A program made the position numbers and the translations under genes. A model generated the notes under the pieces. It saw only the letters and a program-made list of their open reading frames with translations. It was not told the DNA's origin and searched no databases. 39,793 nt of DNA from positions 1 through 39,793 of the forward strand of contig CANCJJ010000018.1 in the NCBI GenBank assembly GCA_947378305.1, in the 5' to 3' direction. How positions within the stretch are numbered: position 1 is the stretch's first letter; each line of letters opens with the position of its first letter. Positions 8,358-17,409 of this stretch are shown one piece after another. This stretch comes from Phenylobacterium aquaticum. Lineage in GTDB: Bacteria; Pseudomonadota; Alphaproteobacteria; Caulobacterales; Caulobacteraceae.

Positions 8358-8746
8358 TAGTGAGTGTCTCCAGGAGGCCAGACCGCAAAGGCCAGTCGCG
8401 CCCTTGGTGCCGCTATGTCGGCCAGATCAAATTGAACAATGCCCTTGTTCGGCCGGGCCGCAAGGGCCCCGTCCCAGGGAATATCGCGGGCCACATATCC
8501 ATCGCCAATTTCGGTCAGGATTAGGGCCTGGGCACCCGCCCGGGCGACGGCTCCACAGCCATCATCAGACACCCACACGGCCTCCATCTCGCGGCCGGGA
8601 AATTCGTCCGCCAAGAGCGCCCGTGCACGCTCCTGTGTCAGGGCAGACCTGGGCTTGGAGATCCGCGCCAGGGCCGCGACAGCGGCCAGAACGGCAACAA
8701 AGGCCGCTGAGCCTGCAAACTGGATTAGAAATGCCTTACCGGCCAT
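8357..8746 (-). CDS. small membrane-anchored hypothetical protein coupled to the hydroxylase gene
   Basis: A 129-residue protein with one N-terminal hydrophobic segment (about residues 5-27) and a soluble remainder, consistent with a single-pass inner-membrane protein or uncleaved signal anchor. The soluble part has an EFPGREMEAVWVSDDGCGAV stretch and ends near FAVWPPGDTH. I recognise no named family. Its stop codon overlaps the start of the sterol desaturase-family gene (TAATG), suggesting the two act together, for instance as an accessory subunit; that is inference from position. A GGAGGG lies before the start codon. Confidence 0.7.
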   Translation of the reverse strand: MAGKAFLIQFAGSAAFVAVLAAVAALARISKPRSALTQERARALLADEFPGREMEAVWVSDDGCGAVARAGAQALILTEIGDGYVARDIPWDGALAARPNKGIVQFDLADIAAPRARLAFAVWPPGDTH

Positions 8747-8843
8747 GAATCCGCCCTCCCCCTGAGGCGGCGTGACCCTCGACGATCAGGTGGGACAGGT
8801 CAAGGCATCCGAAGCCGGATGACATGACATTGGCAGCGTCGGC

Positions 8844-9908
8844 TTAATCGGAGATCATCATGTCTCGGGTCATGTGCCAGCGCCCGTCCAGCCAGTCGAT
8901 GATTTCCCGGGCCGCGGGATGATCGACGGCGGTGTAGCGCTGGCGAAGGCGTTCGGCGGCATCGCCCAGTCGGTCCCGCCCTGTATCGTTCAGCAGCATC
9001 AGGTGGCGACGAACGGCCCCACCAAGCTCTGGTCCCAGCACGGCGTCACAGGCATGCTCCAGGGCGGCCCCATAGCTGTAACCCGCCCCAAGACGATAGC
9101 TCTCCGCCAGGGTCAGGGCCGGGATCCGGGTCAAGACTGGCTGAAGGGCTGGATTGATGGCGTGGGCAGAAAGATAGTCTCCCATCCCCGCCGGGCGACC
9201 GGTAAAGCCGCGAATATGCAGATAGGGCGACATGCGCGGGCCGTCATTCACCGGGTAATTGTCCCAGAGGAACGGCTTGCGATTTAACTGCTCACAAACC
9301 TGGGCCAGGTGGGGCAGGCTATAGTCCCGGGAACAGACCTCCTCCCCGGTCCAGAAAATTTCAATTGCGGGGTCCAGCAAAGCCCCGAGTGTCTCCAGAT
9401 ATCCAGGGGGTCTGCGCCCGAAAGCCATGTCCAGGACTGGATCGTCGCTATAATATGTCGGGCACATAATGACCCGTGAGGCCCCAGTGCGTTCTGCGAT
9501 CCAGTGGACAATTCGGGCCTGGGTATCTGCCAGACCGGGAAGGTCTCCCCGCATGTCATCGAACAGGATACCCAGATCCTGAACCCCCAGACTGTCCAGA
9601 TGATCCAGCTTGGCCTCCAGGGCATCCTGGGCCTCAGCATTAAAGTCTCGATAAATCTCGAAGGGACTGAGCCCGACGCCGAATCGTACATCCTGACGGG
9701 CACAATGGGCGGCAAATCGGGTAAGGGCCTCGGCCTCTGAATCCGGATGCATTTCACGCCAGCGTTTGCGCAAATAGGCATCTGCCTTGGGTGCATACAT
9801 GAAGAAGTCGTAGCCGTGCGGCTTCAGAGCCGTGACTTGTTCCGCCCGCGCCGCCCAGCTCCATGGCTCCCCGTAATAGCCTTCTATCAAGCCCAGCTTC
9901 GGGACCAT
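8844..9908 (-). CDS. GH84 beta-N-acetylglucosaminidase (O-GlcNAcase-like)
   Basis: A 354-residue glycoside hydrolase family 84 catalytic domain without extra domains. It opens with GLIEGYYGEPWSW, the first strand of the GH84 barrel, followed by YDFFMYAPKAD. It carries the paired catalytic aspartates in LGILFDDM at residues 117-118, and WTGEEVCS and WDNYPVNDG stretches that line the GlcNAc pocket. This is the size and spacing of the alphaproteobacterial OgOGA enzyme, which removes beta-linked GlcNAc by substrate-assisted catalysis. There is no signal peptide, so it should be cytoplasmic. The start at 9908 has GAGGAAG before it. Possible substrates are GlcNAc-modified proteins or muropeptide-derived sugars. 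Confidence 0.9.
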   Translation of the reverse strand: MVPKLGLIEGYYGEPWSWAARAEQVTALKPHGYDFFMYAPKADAYLRKRWREMHPDSEAEALTRFAAHCARQDVRFGVGLSPFEIYRDFNAEAQDALEAKLDHLDSLGVQDLGILFDDMRGDLPGLADTQARIVHWIAERTGASRVIMCPTYYSDDPVLDMAFGRRPPGYLETLGALLDPAIEIFWTGEEVCSRDYSLPHLAQVCEQLNRKPFLWDNYPVNDGPRMSPYLHIRGFTGRPAGMGDYLSAHAINPALQPVLTRIPALTLAESYRLGAGYSYGAALEHACDAVLGPELGGAVRRHLMLLNDTGRDRLGDAAERLRQRYTAVDHPAAREIIDWLDGRWHMTRDMMISD

Positions 9909-9939
9909 AAGCAGCTTCCTCTCAACACAACGGCACTAT

Positions 9940-9970
9940 TTGCTGACGCCAGCGCGACACATGCTATCAA
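9940..9970 (+). promoter_or_regulatory. possible promoter for the KAS III gene
   Basis: In the divergent gap before the KAS III gene, a TTGCTGACG-like -35 near 9940 is followed after about 16 nt by TGCTATCAA near 9962-9970. This partly fits the Caulobacter housekeeping consensus (TTGACGS, then GCTANAWC) with two mismatches in the -10. It would give a leader of about 45 nt to the TTG start at 10022. Read by eye only. Confidence 0.25.
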
Positions 9971-10021
9971 TTGTCTAGAAGCCCCGCTTCGACAATGGGG
10001 CCAATGATCAGGAGACAAGAC

Positions 10022-11137
10022 TTGTACTCAGCAGTCATCGCCGCCACCGGCCTCTTCACCCCGCCGCTCAGTGTGTCGAATGCCGAGTTGGTCGAAACCT
10101 TTAATAGCTATGTGGCGAATTTTAATGCCCGCAATGCGGAGGCCATAGCCGCTGGCGATGTGACCGCGCTTGCGCCTTCGTCCGTGGAATTCGTGGTAAA
10201 GGCGTCTGGAATCAAGTCGCGCCATGTGATGAACAAGTCCGGGATTGTCGATCCAGAGATCATGCGGCCGGTCCTCGCAGAACGCAGCAATGACGAATTG
10301 TCGATCATGGCCGAGATCGGTGTCGCGGCGGCCCGAAATGCCCTGGCGCGGTGGGGCAAGGATGCCAGTCAGATCGATGCCGTTATCTGCGCAGCCTCAA
10401 ACATGCAGCGGGCCTATCCTGCCATGGCCATTGAGATTCAGCAGGCCTTGGGCATTGAGGGCTTTGGCTTTGACATGAATGTCGCCTGCTCCTCGGCCAC
10501 CTTCGGCATCAAGACAGCGGTGGACTATATTGCCTCCGGCTCGGCGCGGGCCGTTTTGGTGGTCAATCCGGAAATCACATCGGGACACCTGAATTTCTGC
10601 GACCGCGACAGCCACTTTATCTTTGGCGACGTTGCGACAGCCATCATCGTCGAACGCGCCGATCTGGTGGAGGGCGGTTGGGAAATTCTGGGCACACGGC
10701 TGAAGACTGTATTTTCCAACAATATCCGTAATAATTTTGGCTTTCTGAACCGGGCCGCACCGGAGGGGATCGGGGCCTCAGACAAGCTCTTCGTTCAGGA
10801 AGGCCGGAAGGTGTTCCGCGAGGTCGTCCCCATGGTCTCGGAGATGATCGTCAGCCATGCGGCCGACCTGGGGCTGGACCCAACCGCCCTGAAGCGACTC
10901 TGGCTGCATCAGGCCAATATCAACATGAATGATATGATCGGCCGTCGCGTCCTTGGCCGAGATCCGACCCCCACCGAAAACGTCATTATTCTGGACGAGT
11001 ACGCCAATACCTCGTCAGCCGGCTCGATCATCGCCTTCCACAAGGCACACGAGGACTTCTCCCCGGGGGATACGGGCCTGATCTGCTCCTTCGGCGCGGG
11101 TTATTCCGCCGGCACGGTGTTTGTGCGGAAACGCTAG
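10022..11137 (+). CDS. 3-oxoacyl-ACP synthase III, long PA3286-like type (TTG start)
   Basis: A 371-residue thiolase-fold condensing enzyme. Catalytic residues are Cys in NVACSSATFG (about residue 156), His in WLHQANINMN and Asn in DEYANTSSAG. It has the extra N-terminal region (NARNAEAIAAGDVTAL, then ASGIKSRHVM) typical of the long Pseudomonas PA3286-like enzymes, which feed medium-chain acyl-CoA from beta-oxidation into fatty acid synthesis, rather than of the 320-residue FabH. The start is a TTG at 10022: AGGAG lies 7 nt before it and the protein then begins YSAVIAATGLFTPP, as relatives do. Upstream ATGs at 9995 and 10004 have no such site. The gene stands alone, divergent from the GH84 gene. 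Confidence 0.9.
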   Translation: MYSAVIAATGLFTPPLSVSNAELVETFNSYVANFNARNAEAIAAGDVTALAPSSVEFVVKASGIKSRHVMNKSGIVDPEIMRPVLAERSNDELSIMAEIGVAAARNALARWGKDASQIDAVICAASNMQRAYPAMAIEIQQALGIEGFGFDMNVACSSATFGIKTAVDYIASGSARAVLVVNPEITSGHLNFCDRDSHFIFGDVATAIIVERADLVEGGWEILGTRLKTVFSNNIRNNFGFLNRAAPEGIGASDKLFVQEGRKVFREVVPMVSEMIVSHAADLGLDPTALKRLWLHQANINMNDMIGRRVLGRDPTPTENVIILDEYANTSSAGSIIAFHKAHEDFSPGDTGLICSFGAGYSAGTVFVRKR

Positions 11138-11165
11138 CTGACAGAACCCGCCTTCAGGGCCGGTC

Positions 11166-12344
11166 CTAGGGCTTGGGGTGGCTGGCCTTCCAGTCCATCG
11201 CCTTGCGGATGCGATGGCCGACCGCCGGATGGTCATAGAAAATGACCTCCTCAAGCTGGGACGGGGTCGCCGCCCGGTATTCGATCGTCTTGGCGAGCGC
11301 CTTGGCCAGGCCGTCGGGCTCATTGAAGCGGGTCAGGGAGAAGGTATCGGCATCCGACTCCGCCAAACGCGTGAGCGAGGACGTCAGCGGGGTTCCCAAA
11401 AGAGCCAGGACTGTGACCAGCATACTCACCACAGGATAGCCGGCAGGATCTGAAAGACTGCCGACGCCCCTTGCCCGCGTCAGAGTCACCGCGAGAGGGA
11501 AGAGCCTGTCGATCAGGAACAAGGTCACAAGGGCAAGACCCCCAAAACCCGCCGAAAGCCAGAGCCCGTGACGATGGACATAGTGGCCCATTTCGTGGCC
11601 AACCACCCCGCGCACCTCGGCGAGATCGGCGTCCTTATTGAACATGACATCGCTCATGGCCACCCGGGCCGTGCCGAACAGGCCTGCCACATTGGCGGTA
11701 TACCGGTTGGATTGCTTGGAGCCGTCATAGATGAAAATCTTGTCCGACGGCACGCCATTGGCCTTGGCCATGGCCACAACCATGTCACGCACCGGTCCGG
11801 GAGGTGCCGGCTTGTACTGGTTGATAAGGGGCATGATGGTGACCGGAGCAAGGACCTGCAAGACCAGCATGACGGCAGAGAAGGCCCCCGCCCCCCAGAG
11901 CCACCAAGACTTGGGACGCGCCCGGATGAGGCTGTACAGCAGGGCCAGAAGTGGCAGGGTAATCATCAAGGAAATGGCGGTCAGCAGGACATACTCACCC
12001 AGCCAGCCTCCAAAGGGTCGGCTTGTCAGACCATAGGCCTTCTCCCGCGCCCAGTCAGAATAGACGGTCCAGGGCAGACCCAGAACCATTTCGATCAGAG
12101 ACCCCACAAACAGCACAGCCAGAGCCGCGCGCCAGGGCTTCGAACCCTTGGCCTGAACCGCATCCCGCACCCGGACCAGCACGCCCGACCTCAGGATCAG
12201 GTAGGAGATGGCCAGACCGATCAATGCGCTCCAAAGCAGCAGCCAGTGCCCGCCCTGGGTATAGGCGGTTGCCCGGGCATGTTGTTCCGGAGTCAGGGCC
12301 GACAAATAGCCTGCAGTTGCGGCAGCAGGGTCGAAATTAGACAT
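11166..12344 (-). CDS. M48 family (Ste24/CAAX protease 1-like) membrane metalloprotease
   Basis: A 392-residue multi-pass zinc protease. The zinc motif HEMGH lies near residue 251, and a downstream glutamate lies in ESDADTFSL, the third metal ligand of M48 peptidases. About five hydrophobic segments precede the catalytic region and two flank it, as in Ste24. Bacteria do not prenylate proteins; relatives handle membrane-protein quality control or lipoprotein-related substrates. The ATG at 12344 is preferred over an in-frame TTG at 12356, because GGAG precedes the ATG at normal spacing. It stands between the KAS III gene (convergent) and ppdK (same strand, about 75 nt away). Confidence 0.92.
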   Translation of the reverse strand: MSNFDPAAATAGYLSALTPEQHARATAYTQGGHWLLLWSALIGLAISYLILRSGVLVRVRDAVQAKGSKPWRAALAVLFVGSLIEMVLGLPWTVYSDWAREKAYGLTSRPFGGWLGEYVLLTAISLMITLPLLALLYSLIRARPKSWWLWGAGAFSAVMLVLQVLAPVTIMPLINQYKPAPPGPVRDMVVAMAKANGVPSDKIFIYDGSKQSNRYTANVAGLFGTARVAMSDVMFNKDADLAEVRGVVGHEMGHYVHRHGLWLSAGFGGLALVTLFLIDRLFPLAVTLTRARGVGSLSDPAGYPVVSMLVTVLALLGTPLTSSLTRLAESDADTFSLTRFNEPDGLAKALAKTIEYRAATPSQLEEVIFYDHPAVGHRIRKAMDWKASHPKP

Positions 12345-12420
12345 GGGCGTCTCCAAGCAAGGCCTTGAAGCTGGCAGACTTGGGAGAACTTGTCAGGCGC
12401 AATTCCGATAGAAAATCCGC

Positions 12421-15117
12421 CTATCTATCTTTTTCCCGCTCACCGATCGCAGCCTGAGCGGCGGCGAGCCGTGCGATAGGCACCCGGAAAGGCGAGCAGC
12501 TGACATAGTCCAGGCCGATCGTCTCGCAGAACTCAATCGAGGCGGGATCACCGCCATGTTCACCGCAGATGCCCAGCTTCACATTTGGCCGCACCGCACG
12601 ACCGCGCTCGGCCGCAATGCGGATAAGGTCGCCAACGCCTTCCTGATCGAGACTGACAAAGGGGTCCTTTTCGAAAATACCCTTCTCAATATAGGCATTC
12701 AGGAACCGGCCAGAGTCATCGCGGCTAATGCCGAAGGTGGTCTGGGTCAGGTCATTCGTCCCGAAGGAAAAGAATTCGGCACTCTCGGCCAGATCTCCCG
12801 CACGCAGGGCGGCACGGGGCAATTCGACCATGGTGCCGACGTGATAGTCGATCTCGATCCCGCGTTCGTCGAGCACGGCCCGGGCCGTCCGGTCCGTCAG
12901 GGTGCGCAGATATTTCATCTCCTCACCCTTGGCCACCAGGGGATGCATGATCTCCGGGATGGGCGCGACCTTGCCCGACTCGGCGATCTCGCAGGCCGCC
13001 TCGAATATGGCGCGAACCTGCATTTCGTAGATTTCTGGATAGGACACGCCCAGCCGGCAGCCCCGATGGCCCAGCATGGGGTTGGTTTCGTGCAGTTCCC
13101 GAACCCGACGGGCCAGCTTTTCAGCATCCAGTCCACCGGCCCGGGCTACGGCCGCAATGTCCTCCGCCGTGTGGGGCAGGAATTCATGGAGCGGCGGGTC
13201 CAACAGACGGATTGTGACGGGCAGGCCTTCCATGATGGTGAAAAGCTCAACAAAATCATCCCTTTGCATGGGAAGAATCTTGGCCAAAGCGGTCCGGCGT
13301 CCGATCTCGTCATCGGCCAGGATCATTTCCCGAACGGCGACAATGCGCTGCTCGTCGAAGAACATGTGTTCCGTCCGGCACAGACCGATCCCCTCAGCGC
13401 CGAACTGCCGGGCCATGCGTGCATCCAAGGGGGTCTCCGCATTGGCGCGAACCTTCAGGCGGCGGATCCCATCGGCCCAGACCATGAGGGTCGCGAAATC
13501 TCCGGTGAGTTCCGGATCAATCATGGTCACGGTGCCAGCCAGAACCTCGCCCCTCGACCCGTCAATCGTCACCAGATCGCCAGCCTTGAAAGTCCGGCCC
13601 CGGGCCCGGAAGGTGCCCGCCTTCTCGTCGATCTGGATATCCCCTGCCCCGGAAACGCAAGGACGGCCCATGCCACGGGCGACAACAGCCGCATGGCTGG
13701 TCATACCGCCCCGCGCGGTCACAATGCCCCGGGCAGCATGCATGCCGTGGATATCTTCGGGACTGGTCTCTTCCCGTACCAGGATCACGGATTCTCCGGC
13801 ATGTCCCAGACGTTGAGCCTCATCGGAATCGAAGACCACCAGGCCCGTCGCCGCGCCTGGAGAGGCGGGCAGGCCCACCGTAATCACATCCCTCGGGCTG
13901 CCGGGGTCGATGGTTGGGTGCAGCAATTGGTCGAGGCTCGCAGGCTCAATCCGCATGACGGCCTCTTCGCGCGTGATCAGGCCTTCGCTGGCCATATCCA
14001 CGGCGATCTTGAGGGCCGCCTTGGCGGTGCGCTTACCATTGCGGGTCTGGAGCATGTAGAGCTGTCCCCGCTCCACCGTGAACTCCACATCCTGCATGTC
14101 GCGATAATGATGTTCGAGCTTTTCAACCGCCGACTTGAACTGGTCAAAAACGTCCGGCAGGGCCTCTTCCATCGAGGCGGTCTTGTCGCCCATCTCCTCG
14201 CGGGCAGCACGGGTCAGGGCCTGGGGGGTACGAATCCCGGCCACCACGTCCTCGCCCTGGGCGTTGATGAGGAATTCCCCATAGAGCCGGTTTTCGCCAG
14301 TTGACGGATTGCGCGTGAAGGCGACGCCGGTCGCCGAAGAATTGCCCATATTCCCAAAGACCATGGACTGGACATTGACCGCCGTTCCCCAGCTCTCCGG
14401 TATGTCGTGCATGCGACGGTAGAACTTGGCCCGCTCGTTCATCCAGCTGGCGAAAACTGCCCCTATGGCTCCCCAGAGCTGGTCCTGCGGGTCCTGCGGA
14501 AAGGGTTCGCCCAGGTCGCGCAAGACGGCGTCCTTATAGTCGGCGACGACCCTTTCCCAGTCTTCTGCGGTCAGGGCCGTATCAATGGAAACGTCCAGCC
14601 GCTCCTTATGCTCGTCCAGAATTTCCTCGAACATGTGGTGGTCGAGATCCAGCACGACATTCGAATACATCTGGATGAACCGCCGATAGGAATCGAAGGC
14701 AAACCGGCGGTCCCCGGCCAGGGTGGCCAGTCCCTCAACGGTTTCGTCATTCAGGCCGAGATTCAGGACGGTATCCATCATGCCGGGCATGGAGGCCCGG
14801 CCTCCTGAGCGGACGGAAACCAGCAGTGGATTGGTCGGATCGCCGAACCGCTTGCCGGTAACGCCCTCGACATGTCTCAGAGCGGTCTCAAGCTGGCCCT
14901 TCAGCTCGGCCGGATAGCGCCGTTCCTGGGCATAGAAGTGCGTGCAGGCTTCGGTGGTGATGGTGAAGCCGGGCGGGACAGGAAGTCCCAGGGACGACAT
15001 TTCAGCGAGGTTGGCGCCCTTGCCGCCCAGAAGGTTCTTCATGGTCGCATCGCCATCGGCGCTTCCGCCCCCGAAGGCGTAGACCCAGCGTGTCGTCGTG
15101 CTTGTCGCGGTCGACAT
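12421..15117 (-). CDS. ppdK: pyruvate, phosphate dikinase
   Basis: An 898-residue enzyme, full family length, that interconverts pyruvate + ATP + Pi and phosphoenolpyruvate + AMP + PPi. It starts with the ATP-grasp domain (LLGGKGANLAEM near residue 28). The phosphohistidine swivel motif GGMTSHAAVVARGMG lies near 470-485, and the C-terminal PEP/pyruvate barrel has GICGEHGGDP and the SCSPFRVP loop. It is the last gene of glyQ-glyS-ppdK: only 12 nt separate it from glyS, and its AGGAGA ribosome site overlaps the glyS stop codon. Linking PEP regeneration to glycyl-tRNA synthetase recurs in alphaproteobacteria; the reason is unclear. Confidence 0.97.
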   Translation of the reverse strand: MSTATSTTTRWVYAFGGGSADGDATMKNLLGGKGANLAEMSSLGLPVPPGFTITTEACTHFYAQERRYPAELKGQLETALRHVEGVTGKRFGDPTNPLLVSVRSGGRASMPGMMDTVLNLGLNDETVEGLATLAGDRRFAFDSYRRFIQMYSNVVLDLDHHMFEEILDEHKERLDVSIDTALTAEDWERVVADYKDAVLRDLGEPFPQDPQDQLWGAIGAVFASWMNERAKFYRRMHDIPESWGTAVNVQSMVFGNMGNSSATGVAFTRNPSTGENRLYGEFLINAQGEDVVAGIRTPQALTRAAREEMGDKTASMEEALPDVFDQFKSAVEKLEHHYRDMQDVEFTVERGQLYMLQTRNGKRTAKAALKIAVDMASEGLITREEAVMRIEPASLDQLLHPTIDPGSPRDVITVGLPASPGAATGLVVFDSDEAQRLGHAGESVILVREETSPEDIHGMHAARGIVTARGGMTSHAAVVARGMGRPCVSGAGDIQIDEKAGTFRARGRTFKAGDLVTIDGSRGEVLAGTVTMIDPELTGDFATLMVWADGIRRLKVRANAETPLDARMARQFGAEGIGLCRTEHMFFDEQRIVAVREMILADDEIGRRTALAKILPMQRDDFVELFTIMEGLPVTIRLLDPPLHEFLPHTAEDIAAVARAGGLDAEKLARRVRELHETNPMLGHRGCRLGVSYPEIYEMQVRAIFEAACEIAESGKVAPIPEIMHPLVAKGEEMKYLRTLTDRTARAVLDERGIEIDYHVGTMVELPRAALRAGDLAESAEFFSFGTNDLTQTTFGISRDDSGRFLNAYIEKGIFEKDPFVSLDQEGVGDLIRIAAERGRAVRPNVKLGICGEHGGDPASIEFCETIGLDYVSCSPFRVPIARLAAAQAAIGEREKDR

Positions 15118-15129
15118 TCTGAAATTCTC

Positions 15130-17406
15130 CTAGCCGTTTACCTGCCCAAAGTCCGCAACCGCGCCCATGGCGTCACGAACCTGCGCCAGAAGCCGCAAAC
15201 GGTTTTCCCGTTCCTCGGCCACATCAGAGTTCACCAAAACCTTCTCGAAGAAGGCGTCTACAGGTCGACGAAGCTCGGACAGAGCCTGCATGGCGTCTGC
15301 AAAGGCTTCTGCCTGAACGGCAGCCTTAACCCGGGGAGCCACATTTTCCAGGGCCGCAATCAGGGCCGCCTCTTCAGCCGGAGCGCCACGTCCCAGGACA
15401 GAGGCCCCAACCGGCAGGGGACCCTTTTTTTCCTCAGCCTTGAGGATGTTTGAGGCCCGCTTGTAGCCAGCCAGCAGGTTCGCGCCGTCCTCGGTCGTCA
15501 GGAAGTTCGACAGGGCCTCGACCCTGGCCACAATCCGCACCAGATCATCATCGCCCAGGGCAAAGACGGCATCGACGAGATCGTGACGCTTGCCCTGATC
15601 CCGCAAGGACACCTTCAGACGGTCTGCCAGGAAGGACAGGACTTCATCGGCGACCTCCGGGCAGGCCCGGAATTCATAGAGTACCTCGCCCTCAGGCGTG
15701 TCCCCGGCGCGGGCGGACCGGTCAAAGCGAACATCGAAGTCGGCCGCAATAGCTACCACCCGAGGCGCTGCCTCCAGCAAGGCGGCCTCAAATTCCTCGA
15801 CATAGGTCGCCACAACGCCAGAGGCTGGACGCGCCTTTGGCCCCAGATAGCCGGTGGTTCTGGCGGTTGAGACGAACAAGGCCCGACCCGGGTCGACGAA
15901 ACAGATCAGCGAACGATACCAGTCGGCCACCAGCGCCCGCACGGGCGCGCGAACTTCAGAGGCCAAAAGGATCCGGATAATCCCCAAGGCTGCCCGTCGC
16001 AGGGCATAGGGATCACGGGAGCCGGTGGGCTTTTCATTGATCGCAAAGAAGGCGGTGAGGGTGTCGAGCTTTTCAGCAAGCGCCACGGCCATGGTGACCG
16101 GGCGTTCTGGAGCCTCGTCATTGGCACCGACGGGCCGGTAGTGATCCCTTATCGCATCCGCAACGACCGGGCTGAGCTTCTCCTCGAGAGCGTAATAGCC
16201 GCCCATCAGGCCCTGCAATTCAGGAAATTCCCCGACCATGCCAGTGGTCAGATCCGCCTTGGCCAGGCGCGCCGCAAGGACGGCCTTGGAGACATCCGCC
16301 CCTACCCGGGGCGCAAGGGCGGCGGACAAGACCTCCAGTCGCTCGACACGTTCGGCCAGGGTGCCAAGGCGCGCGTGGAAGGTTACGCCCTTCAGCTTCT
16401 CCAGCCGGTCCTCAAGCCGGACCTTGCGATCTTCATCCCAGAAGAAACGCGCATCGGACAGCCGGGCCGCGAGAACCTTGCCATTGCCCGCGGCAATGGC
16501 CGCGCCACCATCTGCAGCCTCGATATTTGCCACCGTGATGAAGTACGGGGCCAGATTCCCCGTCGAAGGGTCACGAACCGCAAAATACTTCTGATGGGTC
16601 CGCATGGAGGTCCGAATGACTTCTGGTGGAAGGTCCAGGAAGTCCGGGTTCATATTACCAAGGATTGGGGTGGGCCACTCCGCCAGGCCGGACACCTCAT
16701 CCAGCAGACCCGCATCGTCCACGAGTTCCAGATTTCGGGCAAAGCACAGGGTTTGAGCCGCGGACAGGATGTGCTGCTTGCGAAGGTCCGGATCCAGCAT
16801 GACAAAGTGCTTTTCCAGCCCCTCGACATAGCTCTCGAAATCCTTGACCCGAAAAGCTTCAGCCGTCCCCATGAAGCGGTGTCCAAGGGTGAAATCAACG
16901 CTCTCCACCTGATCCACACTGAAGGGCACCTTCGCCCCATCAAAGAGACACAGAATATGCTTCAGCGGGCGGACCCAGCGCAGGGTTCCGGTTCCCCAGG
17001 TCATGGACTTGGGCCAGGGGAAGTTGCGGACAATGTCTTCGACCATTTCGGCGACAATATCCGGCGTCGACCGCCCCGCCTTGTGAATGTGGGCGTGCCA
17101 GACACCATCCCGTTCGGTCAGGTCCTCACGGCTCAGACCCGTTGACCGCAAGAAGCCCTCCAGGGCAGCCTCGGGTGCGCCGACGCGCGGGCCCTTGCGA
17201 TCCTCATGGCGGTCGCCCTGGCTTGCCGCCAGGCCTTCAGCGACCAGGGTCAGACGTCGAGGCCCGGCGAAGGTCTTCATAGCCTCAGGCAGTAGGCCTT
17301 GGGCGGCCAGACGCTCACGCGCCATGCGCTCAAGGTCACGCGCGGCCTGGGCCTGCATGCGGGCGGGAATTTCTTCGGAGAAGAGCTCGATCAACAATTG
17401 GGGCAT
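15130..17406 (-). CDS. glyS: glycyl-tRNA synthetase beta subunit
   Basis: A 758-residue beta chain of the alpha2beta2 bacterial glycyl-tRNA synthetase, which binds tRNA-Gly. The N-terminus LLIELFSEEIPARMQ is diagnostic, followed by GPRRLTL, the GNMNPDFLDLPPEVI region and the HD-like core. It is longer than the usual roughly 690 residues. The extra length appears to lie in the C-terminal half, around an insertion containing CFVDPGRALFVSTARTTGYLG. The gene starts 3 nt after glyQ, so the two subunits are made in step. No frame damage is visible. Confidence 0.96.
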   Translation of the reverse strand: MPQLLIELFSEEIPARMQAQAARDLERMARERLAAQGLLPEAMKTFAGPRRLTLVAEGLAASQGDRHEDRKGPRVGAPEAALEGFLRSTGLSREDLTERDGVWHAHIHKAGRSTPDIVAEMVEDIVRNFPWPKSMTWGTGTLRWVRPLKHILCLFDGAKVPFSVDQVESVDFTLGHRFMGTAEAFRVKDFESYVEGLEKHFVMLDPDLRKQHILSAAQTLCFARNLELVDDAGLLDEVSGLAEWPTPILGNMNPDFLDLPPEVIRTSMRTHQKYFAVRDPSTGNLAPYFITVANIEAADGGAAIAAGNGKVLAARLSDARFFWDEDRKVRLEDRLEKLKGVTFHARLGTLAERVERLEVLSAALAPRVGADVSKAVLAARLAKADLTTGMVGEFPELQGLMGGYYALEEKLSPVVADAIRDHYRPVGANDEAPERPVTMAVALAEKLDTLTAFFAINEKPTGSRDPYALRRAALGIIRILLASEVRAPVRALVADWYRSLICFVDPGRALFVSTARTTGYLGPKARPASGVVATYVEEFEAALLEAAPRVVAIAADFDVRFDRSARAGDTPEGEVLYEFRACPEVADEVLSFLADRLKVSLRDQGKRHDLVDAVFALGDDDLVRIVARVEALSNFLTTEDGANLLAGYKRASNILKAEEKKGPLPVGASVLGRGAPAEEAALIAALENVAPRVKAAVQAEAFADAMQALSELRRPVDAFFEKVLVNSDVAEERENRLRLLAQVRDAMGAVADFGQVNG

Positions 17407-17409
17407 GGA

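Noticed and set aside
11568..12368. 266-codon open frame on the plus strand
   Set aside because: It is antisense to the M48 protease gene; His/Gln/Arg-rich, with no start signal.
12556..14304. 582-codon open frame on the plus strand
   Set aside because: It lies wholly antisense to ppdK, whose motifs are intact. The translation is rich in Gly/His/Pro/Arg without any domain, as expected of a mirror frame in GC-rich DNA.
16141..17145. 334-codon open frame on the plus strand
   Set aside because: It is antisense to glyS and has shadow-like composition.
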